From the NCBI RefSeq assembly GCF_019598945.1, contig NZ_CP080598.1, positions 2,418,001 to 2,482,000 of the forward strand: 64,000 nucleotides of DNA, in the 5' to 3' direction. Positions 46,502 to 56,540 of the stretch are shown piece by piece. A program made the position numbers and the translations under genes. This DNA comes from Sphaerospermopsis torques-reginae ITEP-024. Its GTDB lineage: Bacteria > Cyanobacteriota > Cyanobacteriia > Cyanobacteriales > Nostocaceae. Positions within the stretch are counted from its first letter, which is position 1; each line of letters starts with the position of its first letter. The notes beneath the pieces were generated by a model. It was given only the letters and a program-made list of their open reading frames with translations. It was not told the origin of the DNA and made no database searches.

Positions 46502-46915
46502 TTAGTTTCTTAATAATGCTCGAAACCCTGCCTGATGAAAATGGATATCAGCAGTTAGTGCATCAGTAATTCCTCGATTCTGCATCACAATAAACGATAT
46601 GCAATCAACCAAACCCCATTCTTTATCTTCTCGTTGTTTGAACAAATTAAATGCCTCTGTATATAACTCCTTCGTTAATAACACTACTTCAATATTAGGA
46701 TCAGCTTCGAGAGATTCCAAAAGTTGAATCGCGGCTATTCTGTATTTTTGTTTAGAAAGTGCATTACCAATTTCTAGTAATATTGGTTGAGTGGTTACTA
46801 AACGAGTTTTGTTAGCCTCAAGCTGATTAGCAATTTGCACAGCCATGAGATGATTTTGATCTGTAAGAGAAGATAAAGCAATAGCAAAAGAAGTATCTAA
46901 AAAAACCTCAATCAT
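46502..46915 (-). CDS. PIN-domain VapC-type toxin
   Basis: The protein is 137 aa from ATG 46913-46915 (MIEVFLDTSFAIALSSLTDQ). The acidic residues of the PIN active site are in order: Asp in FLDTSF, Glu in LLEIGNALSK, Asp in GLVDCISFIVM, and Asp in ALTADIHFHQAGF. A ribonuclease toxin. It overlaps the antitoxin by 8 bp. The unit ends the leftward block next to the zinc-related genes. Intact. Confidence 0.88.
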   Translation of the reverse strand: MIEVFLDTSFAIALSSLTDQNHLMAVQIANQLEANKTRLVTTQPILLEIGNALSKQKYRIAAIQLLESLEADPNIEVVLLTKELYTEAFNLFKQREDKEWGLVDCISFIVMQNRGITDALTADIHFHQAGFRALLRN

Positions 46916-47144
46916 GAACAGAAACCGTTTCTTCATACAAATACTGGTCAATTTTTTCTGACCAATCTGGTTCACCTTGCAACTGTAAAGACTTAGCAGT
47001 TTGAAGAAAGGTTTTAGGTTGTTTCTGTTCGTTGGGTAAAACAGTTTCAACAATAATCCGCACCCTTGTACCTACTGCTAGATTTAAAGGTGATTCTAGT
47101 TGCAGGGCTGTACCATCAAATATGCCTTCGAGTTCTTGGATCAT
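46908..47144 (-). CDS. Antitoxin partner of the PIN toxin
   Basis: The 78-aa protein has an N-terminal beta-barrel-like part (ELEGIFDGTALQLESPLNLA, then GTRVRIIVETVL), similar to the AF2212/AbrB-like antitoxins, and a helical tail (QGEPDWSEKIDQYLYEETV) for toxin binding. It precedes and overlaps the PIN gene. The pair probably represses its own transcription. Confidence 0.75.
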   Translation of the reverse strand: MIQELEGIFDGTALQLESPLNLAVGTRVRIIVETVLPNEQKQPKTFLQTAKSLQLQGEPDWSEKIDQYLYEETVSVHD

Positions 47145-47235
47145 GCTTTTGTAAAAACTATGGAATGTTTTCAGTATAGCTTGAAATTTATCTTCGTTGC
47201 ATCAACCCAACCGACTAGAGTGATAGGAGTTTAAA

Positions 47236-47967
47236 TTATTTTCTCTCATGCCCTTGAAATCCCTTACTATTTCCATAATAAACAGTTTGAAATTCCACTT
47301 TATTAGAACTAGGATGATAAAGAGTATAAGTTGCTTGACCAGGAATACGTCCCACATTTCCCACACCAATCACTTGACGGGGTGAAACTGTTACGGTTTG
47401 CGGAGAAATTTGACTGTCAAGAGTGGTAATTTCACTTGTAACAGAACCCCCTTGTAACTGATATTGAAAAGTTAAACCAGAACGACCACAAAACAAATTA
47501 TTTGCTTGCATTCTTGAGAGTCTATCTAACATTTGAATCGGGGGAGTTTCTGGAGTCAGTTCATCACTCACACCAAGAGATGAACCATGAATTAATAAAC
47601 AATCTAATTCAAAAAAACCAAAATCCAAACTTCTCAACCATTGTAAAGTTGAACGAGAAACACATTCCCATAACATTTTGACTGTATCACCCCCATATTT
47701 TGCTAATAACTCAGGAGTATCCCCAGAAGGTCCTAAACCATGTAAATTTAAACATTGTTCTTCCCACCAACCTTTGCAAATCATTGGTTGTAACTCACCA
47801 CGACGGGGAGATTTTACCCTTTCTACAAGTTTTTCACATTCTTTAGTTGGTCCAACTAAATCACCCAAAATATACAAAGCATCTACATAACGTTGACGCT
47901 TTATATCAGCAATCACAGCTTCATAAGCTGCTAAATTACCTTCAATTCCACTCAAAATAACCCACAT
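47236..47967 (-). CDS. Metallophosphoesterase-like protein with lost metal-binding residues
   Basis: A 243-aa paralogue of the upstream gene. It keeps the overall fold pattern (ILSGIEGNLAAYEAVIADIK; YILGDLVGPTKECEKL; LLIHGSSLG). However, motif I D-x-H is G-x-E (SGIEG), the GNHD motif is replaced by KGWWEE, and the final GHTH is GRSG. Only Asp36 and one His remain, so catalysis is doubtful. It may be a structural or regulatory homologue. 98 bp after the upstream paralogue on the same strand. Confidence 0.75.
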   Translation of the reverse strand: MWVILSGIEGNLAAYEAVIADIKRQRYVDALYILGDLVGPTKECEKLVERVKSPRRGELQPMICKGWWEEQCLNLHGLGPSGDTPELLAKYGGDTVKMLWECVSRSTLQWLRSLDFGFFELDCLLIHGSSLGVSDELTPETPPIQMLDRLSRMQANNLFCGRSGLTFQYQLQGGSVTSEITTLDSQISPQTVTVSPRQVIGVGNVGRIPGQATYTLYHPSSNKVEFQTVYYGNSKGFQGHERK

Positions 47968-48065
47968 AATTTGATTTTAGATTTTAGGAGTCAGGAGTCA
48001 GGGAAATTTTAGATTTTAGATTGGAGATGACAAAAACAATCCAAAATCCAAAATCCAAAATTGAT

Positions 48066-48881
48066 TCACCTTGTACAAACATGAGTAGGATCATCTGCTC
48101 TTTCAGCAAATTCTAAACCATTTGCTAAACGCCAAGCAAATATTTTGGGTAATCCTTTTTCAATAATTGCTGCACAGGTTTTTTGATAATCATAAGCAAC
48201 TTCCCTTAATGTCACTGCTTGAGTTTCTTGATCATAAATTATATAAGTTGCATTCGGTCTACCATGTCGCGGTTCTCCTACTGAACCGACATTGATAATT
48301 CTCTTTACAGGAGATGTAAAACTAATTTTCTGTGGTTTTTCCTGACTATCTCTATCAACCCATACCTGTAAATTACCCGCATCCAAAGTTCTCACATAAG
48401 GGACGTGAGTATGTCCACAAAATAACACATCCGCACCTGTAGAAATTACCCTTTCTAAAGCGACAAAAGCATCGAGTTCCGGTAATAAATATTCATGATT
48501 ACTATGAGGACTACCATGAACAAAAGCTAAATTTCCCCATTGCATACTGTAGGGTAAATTGGCTAAAAATTCGCGGTTTTCTGGGGTAATTTCTTTATTC
48601 GTCCATTCATGAGCTTGGATTCCTCTTTTTTCTGCTAATAATGAAGGATAACTACAATCACAAGCATTCAATCCTTCTACTATATCTTCATCCCAACAAC
48701 CCACACAGGTAGGAATATCTAAAGAGCGAATTTTGTTAACAACTTCATTGGGATAGGGTCCATATCCTACTAAATCACCTACACAGAATATTTTTCCTGC
48801 TTTTTGTTGTTCAATATCTAATAATACAGCATCTAAGGCTTCATTATTACCATGAATACATGACATTATTGCTATTTTCAT
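48066..48881 (-). CDS. Metallophosphoesterase with unusual Cys in motif I
   Basis: The 271-aa YfcE-like protein has IMSCIHGNNEALDAVLLDIE, CVGDLVGYGPYPNEVV, CVGCWDEDIVEG, FVHGSPHSNHEYLLPEL and FCGHTHVPYV. Motif I has Cys8 where Asp is normal, and GNHD is GCWDE, while GD, the H-G and GHTH are kept. Further cysteines (33, 59, 62, 74, 76) are near the site. Such a subfamily with GCWDE exists; whether it uses other metals is open. It overlaps the P-loop gene by 4 bp, so both are co-translated. Confidence 0.82.
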   Translation of the reverse strand: MKIAIMSCIHGNNEALDAVLLDIEQQKAGKIFCVGDLVGYGPYPNEVVNKIRSLDIPTCVGCWDEDIVEGLNACDCSYPSLLAEKRGIQAHEWTNKEITPENREFLANLPYSMQWGNLAFVHGSPHSNHEYLLPELDAFVALERVISTGADVLFCGHTHVPYVRTLDAGNLQVWVDRDSQEKPQKISFTSPVKRIINVGSVGEPRHGRPNATYIIYDQETQAVTLREVAYDYQKTCAAIIEKGLPKIFAWRLANGLEFAERADDPTHVCTR

Positions 48882-49660
48882 ACTGCTTGACCCTCTAATA
48901 AAATGTGTTTGACTTGTTGTTGATATTGGGAAATTAAATAATCAGATAAACAACAATCTGATAATGTTGCTTTTAATGCTGGTTCATCTAAATTTTTACC
49001 TGATATTTCTAATCCACTAAAACGCTGTGGTCTACCTTCTAAATATCTGGGTAAATCTAATTCTAAAAATCCTATTTGGGGAACACCAGCGACAAAATCA
49101 CAATATATAGAACGTCCATCATTGACATCAAAAATACCTTTAGCGCGGACAACTTCACCATAAGCACCATGAGTTATTTCATACCAAAAATCTTCTAAAC
49201 TATTTTCATCAATAACTTGACCAGTTGTACACACGCGCCAAATATTTTCTATTTTGATTGTTTCTACAGGTGCGCCATAGAAAATTTCTTCAGTCCATGT
49301 ATGATATTCTGAGTTTTGATAATTGGGTGGTAAAATAGCGACTGCACGATAGTTGAGATTATCTAATATTTGGGATATTGTTGATAATTCTAGGTAAGAA
49401 CCTAATTCAATATAAACATGATTTGCTTCTGGAATTTGATGAATAAATTCAATTTCTTGATTATCACCAAAAACTTTAATTCCTGAAAATTCAGCAGCTA
49501 TACAACTATGATCAATTAATACATTTCCTGTTCCTGGACTGAAATATATTAATTTCTCAAATTTTTCTGGAGATTTTATTTCTCTGATTTGTTGACGAAT
49601 CCAGGTGGTTTTCCCAGTTCCAGATAATCCAGCGACAACGGTAATACTTGGTATATTCAT
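48878..49660 (-). CDS. P-loop GTPase-like protein related to CobW/COG0523
   Basis: The protein is 260 aa from ATG 49658-49660. It has a Walker A GLSGTGKT (about 11-18) and a C-terminal domain like the CobW_C region (IYCDFVAGVPQIGFLELDLP, RPQRFSGLEISG), but the CxCC metal motif of COG0523 is absent and the middle lacks a clear G4 NKxD. It is 36 bp downstream of hisI and overlaps the phosphoesterase gene. Position and residual similarity suggest a role in metal handling (inference). A diverged ATPase of other function is possible. Confidence 0.7.
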   Translation of the reverse strand: MNIPSITVVAGLSGTGKTTWIRQQIREIKSPEKFEKLIYFSPGTGNVLIDHSCIAAEFSGIKVFGDNQEIEFIHQIPEANHVYIELGSYLELSTISQILDNLNYRAVAILPPNYQNSEYHTWTEEIFYGAPVETIKIENIWRVCTTGQVIDENSLEDFWYEITHGAYGEVVRAKGIFDVNDGRSIYCDFVAGVPQIGFLELDLPRYLEGRPQRFSGLEISGKNLDEPALKATLSDCCLSDYLISQYQQQVKHILLEGQAV

Positions 49661-49696
49661 GAGCAATTAGAATTATAATTAGAATGATAATTAAAA

Positions 49697-50065
49697 TTAT
49701 GATTGAGGAAACAGAATTTCTACAGCATTAAAGAAACAACTTCTTGCACCAGTATGACAGGCAATATCGCCAATTTGCTCAATTTTGATGATAATTGTAT
49801 CACCATCACAGTCATAAAAAAGCTCTTTTACCTTTTGAATATGTCCAGATGTTGCCCCTTTATGCCATAATTCAGAACGGGAACGACTCCAATAATGAGC
49901 TTCACCTGTGGCTAAGGTTTTTTGAATTGATTCGGCGTTCATCCAAGCCATCATTAATATAGTACCATCACGGTAATCTTGAGCGATCGCAGGAATTAAA
50001 CCTTGGGAGTTAAATTTTAAGTTTCTAATCATTTCAGATGGGAGAATCATATCTAAATAAATCAT
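49697..50065 (-). CDS. hisI: Phosphoribosyl-AMP cyclohydrolase, stand-alone copy
   Basis: The protein is 122 aa from ATG 50063-50065; ATG 50048-50050 would also give the core. It has [37 protein letters not shown], the Mg-site acidic cluster YDCDGDT, and zinc cysteines in CDGD and ACHTGARSC. It catalyses the third step of histidine synthesis. Cyanobacteria usually have a fused HisIE elsewhere, so this is likely a second copy kept for metal stress, like its neighbours. Confidence 0.9.
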   Translation of the reverse strand: MIYLDMILPSEMIRNLKFNSQGLIPAIAQDYRDGTILMMAWMNAESIQKTLATGEAHYWSRSRSELWHKGATSGHIQKVKELFYDCDGDTIIIKIEQIGDIACHTGARSCFFNAVEILFPQS

Positions 50066-50094
50066 CAATAAATTGATTAAGTAGTTAAGAGAAA

Positions 50095-50173
50095 AGTAGG
50101 TTGGGTTGACGCAAGGAAACCCAACATTATCAATGCTTTTGTTGGGTTGCGCTATCGCTTAACCCAACCTACG
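50095..50173. repeat. GTAGGTTGGGTT-type inverted repeat between folE and hisI
   Basis: The ends GTAGGTTGGGTT (50097-50108) and AACCCAACCTAC (50161-50172) bracket a spacer with further TTGGGTT units. Same family as 4256-4365. A GTCACCT run follows to 50220. Confidence 0.75.
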
Positions 50174-50225
50174 ATTATTTCACTACTGTCACCGTGGCGT
50201 AGCACCTGTCACCTGTCACCTAACT

Positions 50226-50876
50226 TTAGTGAAAATTAGCATTGTGTCGAATCAAACTCATAAATTCTTCACGGGTGCGAGCATCTTCTGAAAATATACC
50301 ACGCATTGCACTGGTTACAGTCCAAGAACCGGGTTTTTGTACACCACGCATCACCATACACATATGAGTTGCTTCTATCACTACTGCAACTCCTTTGGGT
50401 TTGAGTAAACCTTGCAGTGCGTCAGCTATTTGTAAAGTCAGACGTTCTTGAACTTGTAAACGTCTTGCATACATTTCACAAATACGGGCAATTTTTGATA
50501 AACCAATGACTTTACCATTAGGAATGTAAGCGACATGAGCGCGACCAATGACTGGTAAAATGTGATGTTCGCAAGAACTGAAAATGTCAATATCTCGCAC
50601 TAATACCATTTCATTCGCACTTTCTGTAAACACGGCTCCATTTAACAGTTCGTCCAAGGATTCATGATATCCTTTGGTGAGAAATTGTAAAGCTTTGACG
50701 ACTCTTTTAGGAGTATCTTTCAACCCTTCCCGGTCAGGATTTTCTCCTAGTCCAATCAGCAATGTTCTGACAGCTTGCATCATTTCTGCTTCTGTAACTT
50801 TGGGTTGTTGCTGAGTGGATAAAGATGACACAACTTGATCAGCAGAATTGAGAACGGGACTAATTGATAAAGTCAT
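50226..50876 (-). CDS. folE: GTP cyclohydrolase I
   Basis: A 216-aa protein. The GCYH-I core reads [20 protein letters not shown], then [20 protein letters not shown] and [16 protein letters not shown]. The zinc ligands are Cys in SCEHH, His, and Cys in HMCM. It makes dihydroneopterin triphosphate for folate and other pterins. It lies between hisI and the COG0523 gene. Zinc-stress clusters often contain a folE copy. A half palindrome TGATAAT precedes it (see findings). Confidence 0.94.
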   Translation of the reverse strand: MTLSISPVLNSADQVVSSLSTQQQPKVTEAEMMQAVRTLLIGLGENPDREGLKDTPKRVVKALQFLTKGYHESLDELLNGAVFTESANEMVLVRDIDIFSSCEHHILPVIGRAHVAYIPNGKVIGLSKIARICEMYARRLQVQERLTLQIADALQGLLKPKGVAVVIEATHMCMVMRGVQKPGSWTVTSAMRGIFSEDARTREEFMSLIRHNANFH

Positions 50877-50923
50877 TGTTTGCTTTGGATTTGATAAATT
50901 ATTTGTTGGTTAATAGAGTGATA

Positions 50924-50988
50924 ATATCCCCGACTTCTTTTATTGTCGTGTTAATAAATTGTGAATTGATCGCAAAAGTGGGGGATCT
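50924..50988. repeat. 65-bp miniature inverted-repeat element, copy 3
   Basis: ATATCCCCGACTTCT (50924-50938) and AAAAGTGGGGGATCT (50974-50988) are the ends of the family seen at 9012 and 10738. It lies 48 bp upstream of the folE start. Confidence 0.7.
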
Positions 50989-51047
50989 GGGTATCATCCT
51001 TAGAAATCACTATTAACTGTTTTGGGCAATTTTTTAACACTTATTTA

Positions 51048-52097
51048 TCATAGCAGACAATTGTTAAGTTTTGTATAAATTTCGGTTTTATCCAATTTTC
51101 TGCCAATAAAAACTACCTGATTTTTAGGTGCTGTTTTCCAGTCATCAGCATTTAAACTGTAACGAGGTCCACTGAGTTGAAAAATATGGCGCAACTCACT
51201 ATCACTAAACCATAAAATGCCTTTAGCTCTAAATACATCCTGTGGCATTTCTTCAACTAGGAAGTTCTCAAATTTATTTACGTCAAATGGTCTATCTGCT
51301 TGAAAAGATATAGATACAAAACCATCATTTTCTAAATGGTGTGAATGATGATGTTCATGGTGTTCATGATCATGGTGGTGATGTTCATGATCATGATGAT
51401 GGTGTTCATGTTCGTGAGTATCTTCTACATCATCGGTAATATACTCATCTTTTGGTGTTAAGCCTACACCTAAAATTAATGGTAGAGGAACTTTACCAAA
51501 TTGAGTATGTAAAATTCTCGCTCCCTGTTTCACATCATGGATAAAATCTTCTATTTCTCGCAGTTTGTGCAAGTCCACCAAATCTGTTTTATTCAGCAGA
51601 ACAATATCACCATAGGTAATTTGTTGTAATGCTGCTTCACTTTCAAAATGTCGTTGATCAAATGTCTCTGCATCTACGACGGTAATAATTGAATCTAGAT
51701 TAGTTAAATCTCTGAGTTCTGTTCCCAAAAAAGTTAAGATAATTGGTAATGGATCTGCTACTCCAGTAGTTTCAATTACCAAATAATCAATGCGTTCTTC
51801 TCGTTCTAAAACTCTATACACTGCATCAACTAAACCATCATTAATGGTGCAGCATATACAACCATTGCTGAGTTCTACCATATCTTGGTCTACAGAAACT
51901 AGCAGTTGGCTATCAATATTAATATCACCAAATTCATTAACGAGAACTGCCACTTTTAAATCTTGTTTATTCTGGAGAATTTGATTTAAAAGAGTAGTTT
52001 TCCCACTACCTAAAAATCCTGTAATGATAGTGACAGGCATTCCTGTTTTGGGAATAGCTGGAATTGTATTTACAGTTGATTCTGTTACAGTATTCAT
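51048..52097 (-). CDS. COG0523 (CobW/ZNG1-like) metallochaperone GTPase
   Basis: A 349-aa G3E GTPase. Walker A GFLGSGKTTLLNQ is near 27, the metal motif NGCICCTI near 80, E-T-T-G-V-A-D-P as the switch, and LLNKTDLV the NKxD guanine site. A long His-rich loop (about 230-255, repeated HHHD/HEH units) lies before the CobW_C domain (about 258-345). COG0523 proteins move zinc or other metals to client enzymes. It is 51 bp after thrS on the same strand. Confidence 0.92.
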   Translation of the reverse strand: MNTVTESTVNTIPAIPKTGMPVTIITGFLGSGKTTLLNQILQNKQDLKVAVLVNEFGDINIDSQLLVSVDQDMVELSNGCICCTINDGLVDAVYRVLEREERIDYLVIETTGVADPLPIILTFLGTELRDLTNLDSIITVVDAETFDQRHFESEAALQQITYGDIVLLNKTDLVDLHKLREIEDFIHDVKQGARILHTQFGKVPLPLILGVGLTPKDEYITDDVEDTHEHEHHHHDHEHHHHDHEHHEHHHSHHLENDGFVSISFQADRPFDVNKFENFLVEEMPQDVFRAKGILWFSDSELRHIFQLSGPRYSLNADDWKTAPKNQVVFIGRKLDKTEIYTKLNNCLL

Positions 52098-52148
52098 ATT
52101 TAAACCTTGTGAATTGAAAATGTTGATGTTTGAAATTAATCAAAAAAA

Positions 52149-53990
52149 TTAACCGCCTGTCAAATTTAAGCTGTTTTGTAAATACTTGACAAGTTCAGCT
52201 AAATTCAAAACCCCTAAATCTCCCGATTTTCTACTTCTGACACTCAAAGTTTTGTTTTCTACTTCCTTCTTACCAACTACAGCAACAACAGGAATTTTTT
52301 CTAGTTCTGCTGTGCGAATCTGTTTACCTAAACGCTCCCCACTGCTATCTACTTCTACTCTAAATCCGCTTTTTTGTAAATCATTTACTACGGATGTTGC
52401 ATATTCTCGACAATCATCACTTACAGGTAAAAGCCGCAGTTGTACAGGTGCTAACCATAGGGGAAAATCACCTGCGTAATTCTCGATTAAAATGCCAAAA
52501 AAGCGTTCTAAAGAACCAAAAATAGCCCGATGAATCATGATGGGTTGTTGACGACTACCATCGGATGCTATATATTCCATCTCGAATCTTTGGGGTAAAT
52601 TAAAATCTACCTGAATTGTGGAACATTGCCATAAACGACCGATCGCATCTTTAATTTTAATGTCTATCTTTGGTCCATAAAAAGCTCCGCCTCCTTCGTC
52701 TATACTATAATTCCAACCTTTAGCATTTAAAGCTTGTTCTAGTGCTGTGGTTGCTAAGTCCCAAACATCATCATTGCCGACTGATTTATCTGGACGGGTG
52801 GAAAGATTGACTTCATATTGTTTAAAGCCAAAGTCTGATAAAATCTTCTCAGTGAGGTTTAAAACTCCTAAAATTTCCTCGGCAATTTGTTCGGGTAAAC
52901 AAAAAATATGAGCATCATCTTGAGTAAAGCCTCTGACTCGCATTAAACCATGTAATGCTCCAGAGCGTTCATAGCGGTATACTGTTCCTAATTCTGCCCA
53001 TCTTAATGGTAATTCTCGATAGGAATGAAGTTGATGTTTGTAAGTCAGAACATGAAAAGGGCAATTCATGGGCTTAATTTGATAAGCCTGATTTTCTACA
53101 TCCATCGAGTCAAACATATTCTCTTGATAGAAGTCAAAATGACCCGATGTTTTCCATAAATCGAGATTGGCTACATGAGGTGTATATAATAGTTGATAAC
53201 CAGATTCTAGATGAGCTTTGCGCCAATAATCTTCAATGATGTAGCGAATAATTGCACCTTTAGGATGCCAAAATACTAAGCCCCCTCCAGCTTCTTCTTG
53301 AATACTAAATAGATTAAGTTCTTGACCTAATTTTCGATGATCTCGACGCAGTGCTTCTTCTCTTTGTTGTAGGTAAGTTTCTAGTTCAACTTTTGTTGTC
53401 CAAGCTGTACCATAAATTCTTTGTAGTTGCTGTTTGGTTTCATCTCCTTGCCAATAAGCACCGGCAACATTTAATAATTTAAAGGCATTAGCATCAATTT
53501 CACTGGTAAAGTTAATGTGGGGTCCTGCACACAAGTCCCACCAATAATTATTGGCAGGTTTAATATCTGTGACAAACAATGAAGGTTCTGAGTTGGCAAT
53601 TTCAGGAGTACCAATAAAGTAACGGGTGATAATTTCTGACGCGGGAATGCGTTCTAAGATTTCTAATTTGTAAGGTTCGTTTAATTCGGTAATTTCGGCG
53701 CGAATTTCTGCTCTTTCTACTTCTTCGCGGATAATAGGTAAATTAGCTTTTATTATCCGTCTCATCTCTACTTCAATTTTTGCCAAGTCATCGGTAGTGA
53801 TGCTGACTGGACAATCAAAATCGTAGTAAAATCCTGTTTCTGTGACAGGTCCAATTGCTACTTTAGTTCCTGGAAATAACTTTTGTACCGCCATTGCCAT
53901 GATATGGGCGCTTGTATGGCGAATGCGTGTAAGTTTGTCGCTATCTTGCTCGTTTAAGCTGTCTTGGGACTGGGTTAATGAACTGACCAT
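52149..53990 (-). CDS. thrS: Threonyl-tRNA synthetase
   Basis: The 613-aa class II synthetase lacks the N-terminal TGS domain of E. coli ThrS, as in cyanobacteria. It starts near the editing domain (LTRIRHTSAHIMAMAVQKLF, GFYYDFDCP). Motif 2 and zinc ligands are visible: IKPMNCPFHVLTYK (Cys), RVRGFTQDDAHIFC (His) and PIMIHRAIFGSLERF (His). The anticodon domain ends it. In Anabaena a second, zinc-responsive ThrS has been described, and the context here (Zur box, COG0523 next) suggests this is that copy. Confidence 0.95.
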   Translation of the reverse strand: MVSSLTQSQDSLNEQDSDKLTRIRHTSAHIMAMAVQKLFPGTKVAIGPVTETGFYYDFDCPVSITTDDLAKIEVEMRRIIKANLPIIREEVERAEIRAEITELNEPYKLEILERIPASEIITRYFIGTPEIANSEPSLFVTDIKPANNYWWDLCAGPHINFTSEIDANAFKLLNVAGAYWQGDETKQQLQRIYGTAWTTKVELETYLQQREEALRRDHRKLGQELNLFSIQEEAGGGLVFWHPKGAIIRYIIEDYWRKAHLESGYQLLYTPHVANLDLWKTSGHFDFYQENMFDSMDVENQAYQIKPMNCPFHVLTYKHQLHSYRELPLRWAELGTVYRYERSGALHGLMRVRGFTQDDAHIFCLPEQIAEEILGVLNLTEKILSDFGFKQYEVNLSTRPDKSVGNDDVWDLATTALEQALNAKGWNYSIDEGGGAFYGPKIDIKIKDAIGRLWQCSTIQVDFNLPQRFEMEYIASDGSRQQPIMIHRAIFGSLERFFGILIENYAGDFPLWLAPVQLRLLPVSDDCREYATSVVNDLQKSGFRVEVDSSGERLGKQIRTAELEKIPVVAVVGKKEVENKTLSVRSRKSGDLGVLNLAELVKYLQNSLNLTGG

Positions 53991-54000
53991 AGCAAAAAAA

Positions 54001-54015
54001 TGAGAATCGTTATCA
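54001..54015 (-). promoter_or_regulatory. Zur-box-like palindrome before thrS
   Basis: Reading toward thrS the sequence is TGATAACGATTCTCA, ending 10 bp before the ATG. Against TGATAATNATTATCA, the Zur site of cyanobacteria as I remember it, it matches 12 of 14 informative positions. The site overlaps where a ribosome would bind, so it may serve in promoter control only if transcription starts very near. Confidence 0.65.
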
Positions 54016-54139
54016 GTCTAGCGCAAAAAGGTCTGAATGTTACGTTTATTTTTTGGGACAATACAGTAAGGAGGCAGAATTTTGGATTATATTGAGTTTC
54101 TTCCAATCCAAAATCCAAAATCTAAAATCCAAAATTATA

Positions 54140-55369
54140 TTAGCTGGCTTTAATTTCCGTAATACTAGCTGAAAAAGCTACACTGGGTTTAACTATGGCC
54201 GGAACGATTTTTTCACAGGCCATTCTTGCACCGGATAGGTTTCTAGCTGTGGGTCCTACTTGCAATGCTGCTAAACCACCCATGATAAATAATTCACAAC
54301 CAGGCCAACGCAGATAAGTATCTAAAACCGGTAAACCGTTAACTATTTGGGTGGGATAGGTGGCTAAAATGTCCTGTAGTAAGGGTTCTGTGGTGACATC
54401 AAATTTAGTACCTGTGGCTAACCAAATATAATCAAAGTTGTAAATATTACCGTTATCACATTCTACTTGCCAGTTATTACTTAACCATTCTGCTTTGACT
54501 ATTTGACAGTTTTCATCAATGATAATATTACCACGATGCTTTTCTTTACGAAGTTGGGTAGCGATCGCTGGTGTGATAGAACCACCATTTCTAGCTTCTT
54601 GAATGAGTTTCCAGCGTTGTTGCCAATTTTGCTCAAAAAATCCTTTGAGATATTTTGGTCCTAACCAACCGGGTGCAGCGTCAAATAGCTTTTCTGATAA
54701 TTGTCGGCGCATCATTAAGTGAACTTTTGCACCACGAGAAATTGCACCTACGGCTAAATGTCCACTGGTTAAACCACCACCGACAATTAAGACTCTTTGA
54801 CCTGCTAAACTGTGATATTTCCGTAAATCTACAGTGTGAGAATGGCTGAGTCTATCTTGAGGATACACTGTTTTAATTTGATTGACCCAATCAGGGATGT
54901 TGATTTTACCACTACCAGTTGCTAACACTACCCTGCGTGCAGTTAGGGTTTTTCCATCTGACAGCCCTAATTGAAATTGAGGACGCAAATGATCTGAAAG
55001 GGGTTTAATGCTGGTTACAGCTACAGGAATGACCTGATCCTGTAACTTTCGTTCAGTGATGACATCCTGGCAAAAATCCGCAAATAGTTGAGTGCCGGGT
55101 AAGTCGTAGGGGGGAAAAAGTTCCAGAGAACGAGATTCAGCAAATTTCCTTAAAGCGAAGGGGTTAGGGTGGGGATGATGCACTGCGGGCGATCGCAAAT
55201 GGGGAATTTCCAAAGCTGCAAATTGCTGTTTCCAGCGACTCAACCATGTACCACTAGGATCAAATACAGCGAATTTACTTTTAATAGATTGGCGTTTTTG
55301 CAAGAGATGGGCAACTAAAGTTAGTGCATGAGGTCCAGCACCGATTATTGCTAAGTCTATTTTCATCAT
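54140..55369 (-). CDS. FAD/NAD(P)-dependent oxidoreductase (lysine-hydroxylase-like)
   Basis: The 409-aa protein has a FAD motif at the start (LAIIGAGPHALTLVAHLL) and a second dinucleotide motif in the middle (VLIVGGGLTSGHLAVGA). LATGSGKINIPDW and IWLATGTKFDVT are flavin-monooxygenase-like features. It resembles the SidA/IucD flavoprotein group but substrate is unknown. It sits between hemB and thrS on the same strand. If zinc-regulated it could make or modify a metal-related metabolite (speculation). Confidence 0.75.
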   Translation of the reverse strand: MMKIDLAIIGAGPHALTLVAHLLQKRQSIKSKFAVFDPSGTWLSRWKQQFAALEIPHLRSPAVHHPHPNPFALRKFAESRSLELFPPYDLPGTQLFADFCQDVITERKLQDQVIPVAVTSIKPLSDHLRPQFQLGLSDGKTLTARRVVLATGSGKINIPDWVNQIKTVYPQDRLSHSHTVDLRKYHSLAGQRVLIVGGGLTSGHLAVGAISRGAKVHLMMRRQLSEKLFDAAPGWLGPKYLKGFFEQNWQQRWKLIQEARNGGSITPAIATQLRKEKHRGNIIIDENCQIVKAEWLSNNWQVECDNGNIYNFDYIWLATGTKFDVTTEPLLQDILATYPTQIVNGLPVLDTYLRWPGCELFIMGGLAALQVGPTARNLSGARMACEKIVPAIVKPSVAFSASITEIKAS

Positions 55370-55395
55370 TAGTTATTAGATATTGGTTATTAGTC

Positions 55396-55496
55396 TAGGA
55401 CTTACGCAGAAGTTACGGAATAACGAACCACAGAGGCACAGAGAACACAGAGAACACAGAGAAAGAAGAGTTTGAGAGGTTTTTGCGTAAGTCCTA
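55396..55496. repeat. 101-bp inverted-repeat element
   Basis: TAGGACTTACGCA at 55396-55408 and its exact inverse TGCGTAAGTCCTA at 55484-55496 flank a middle with CACAGAGAA tandem units. MITE-like; no gene inside. Sits between the flavoprotein gene and hemB. Confidence 0.82.
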
Positions 55497-55517
55497 AATA
55501 ATTAACTGTCACCTGAG

Positions 55518-56534
<1,017 letters not shown>

Positions 56535-56540
56535 TTAAAA

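Noticed and set aside
49667-49696. TGATAATTAAAATTATGA before the P-loop gene as a Zur box
   Set aside because: It is AT-rich and loosely palindromic but has wrong spacing between halves; not counted.
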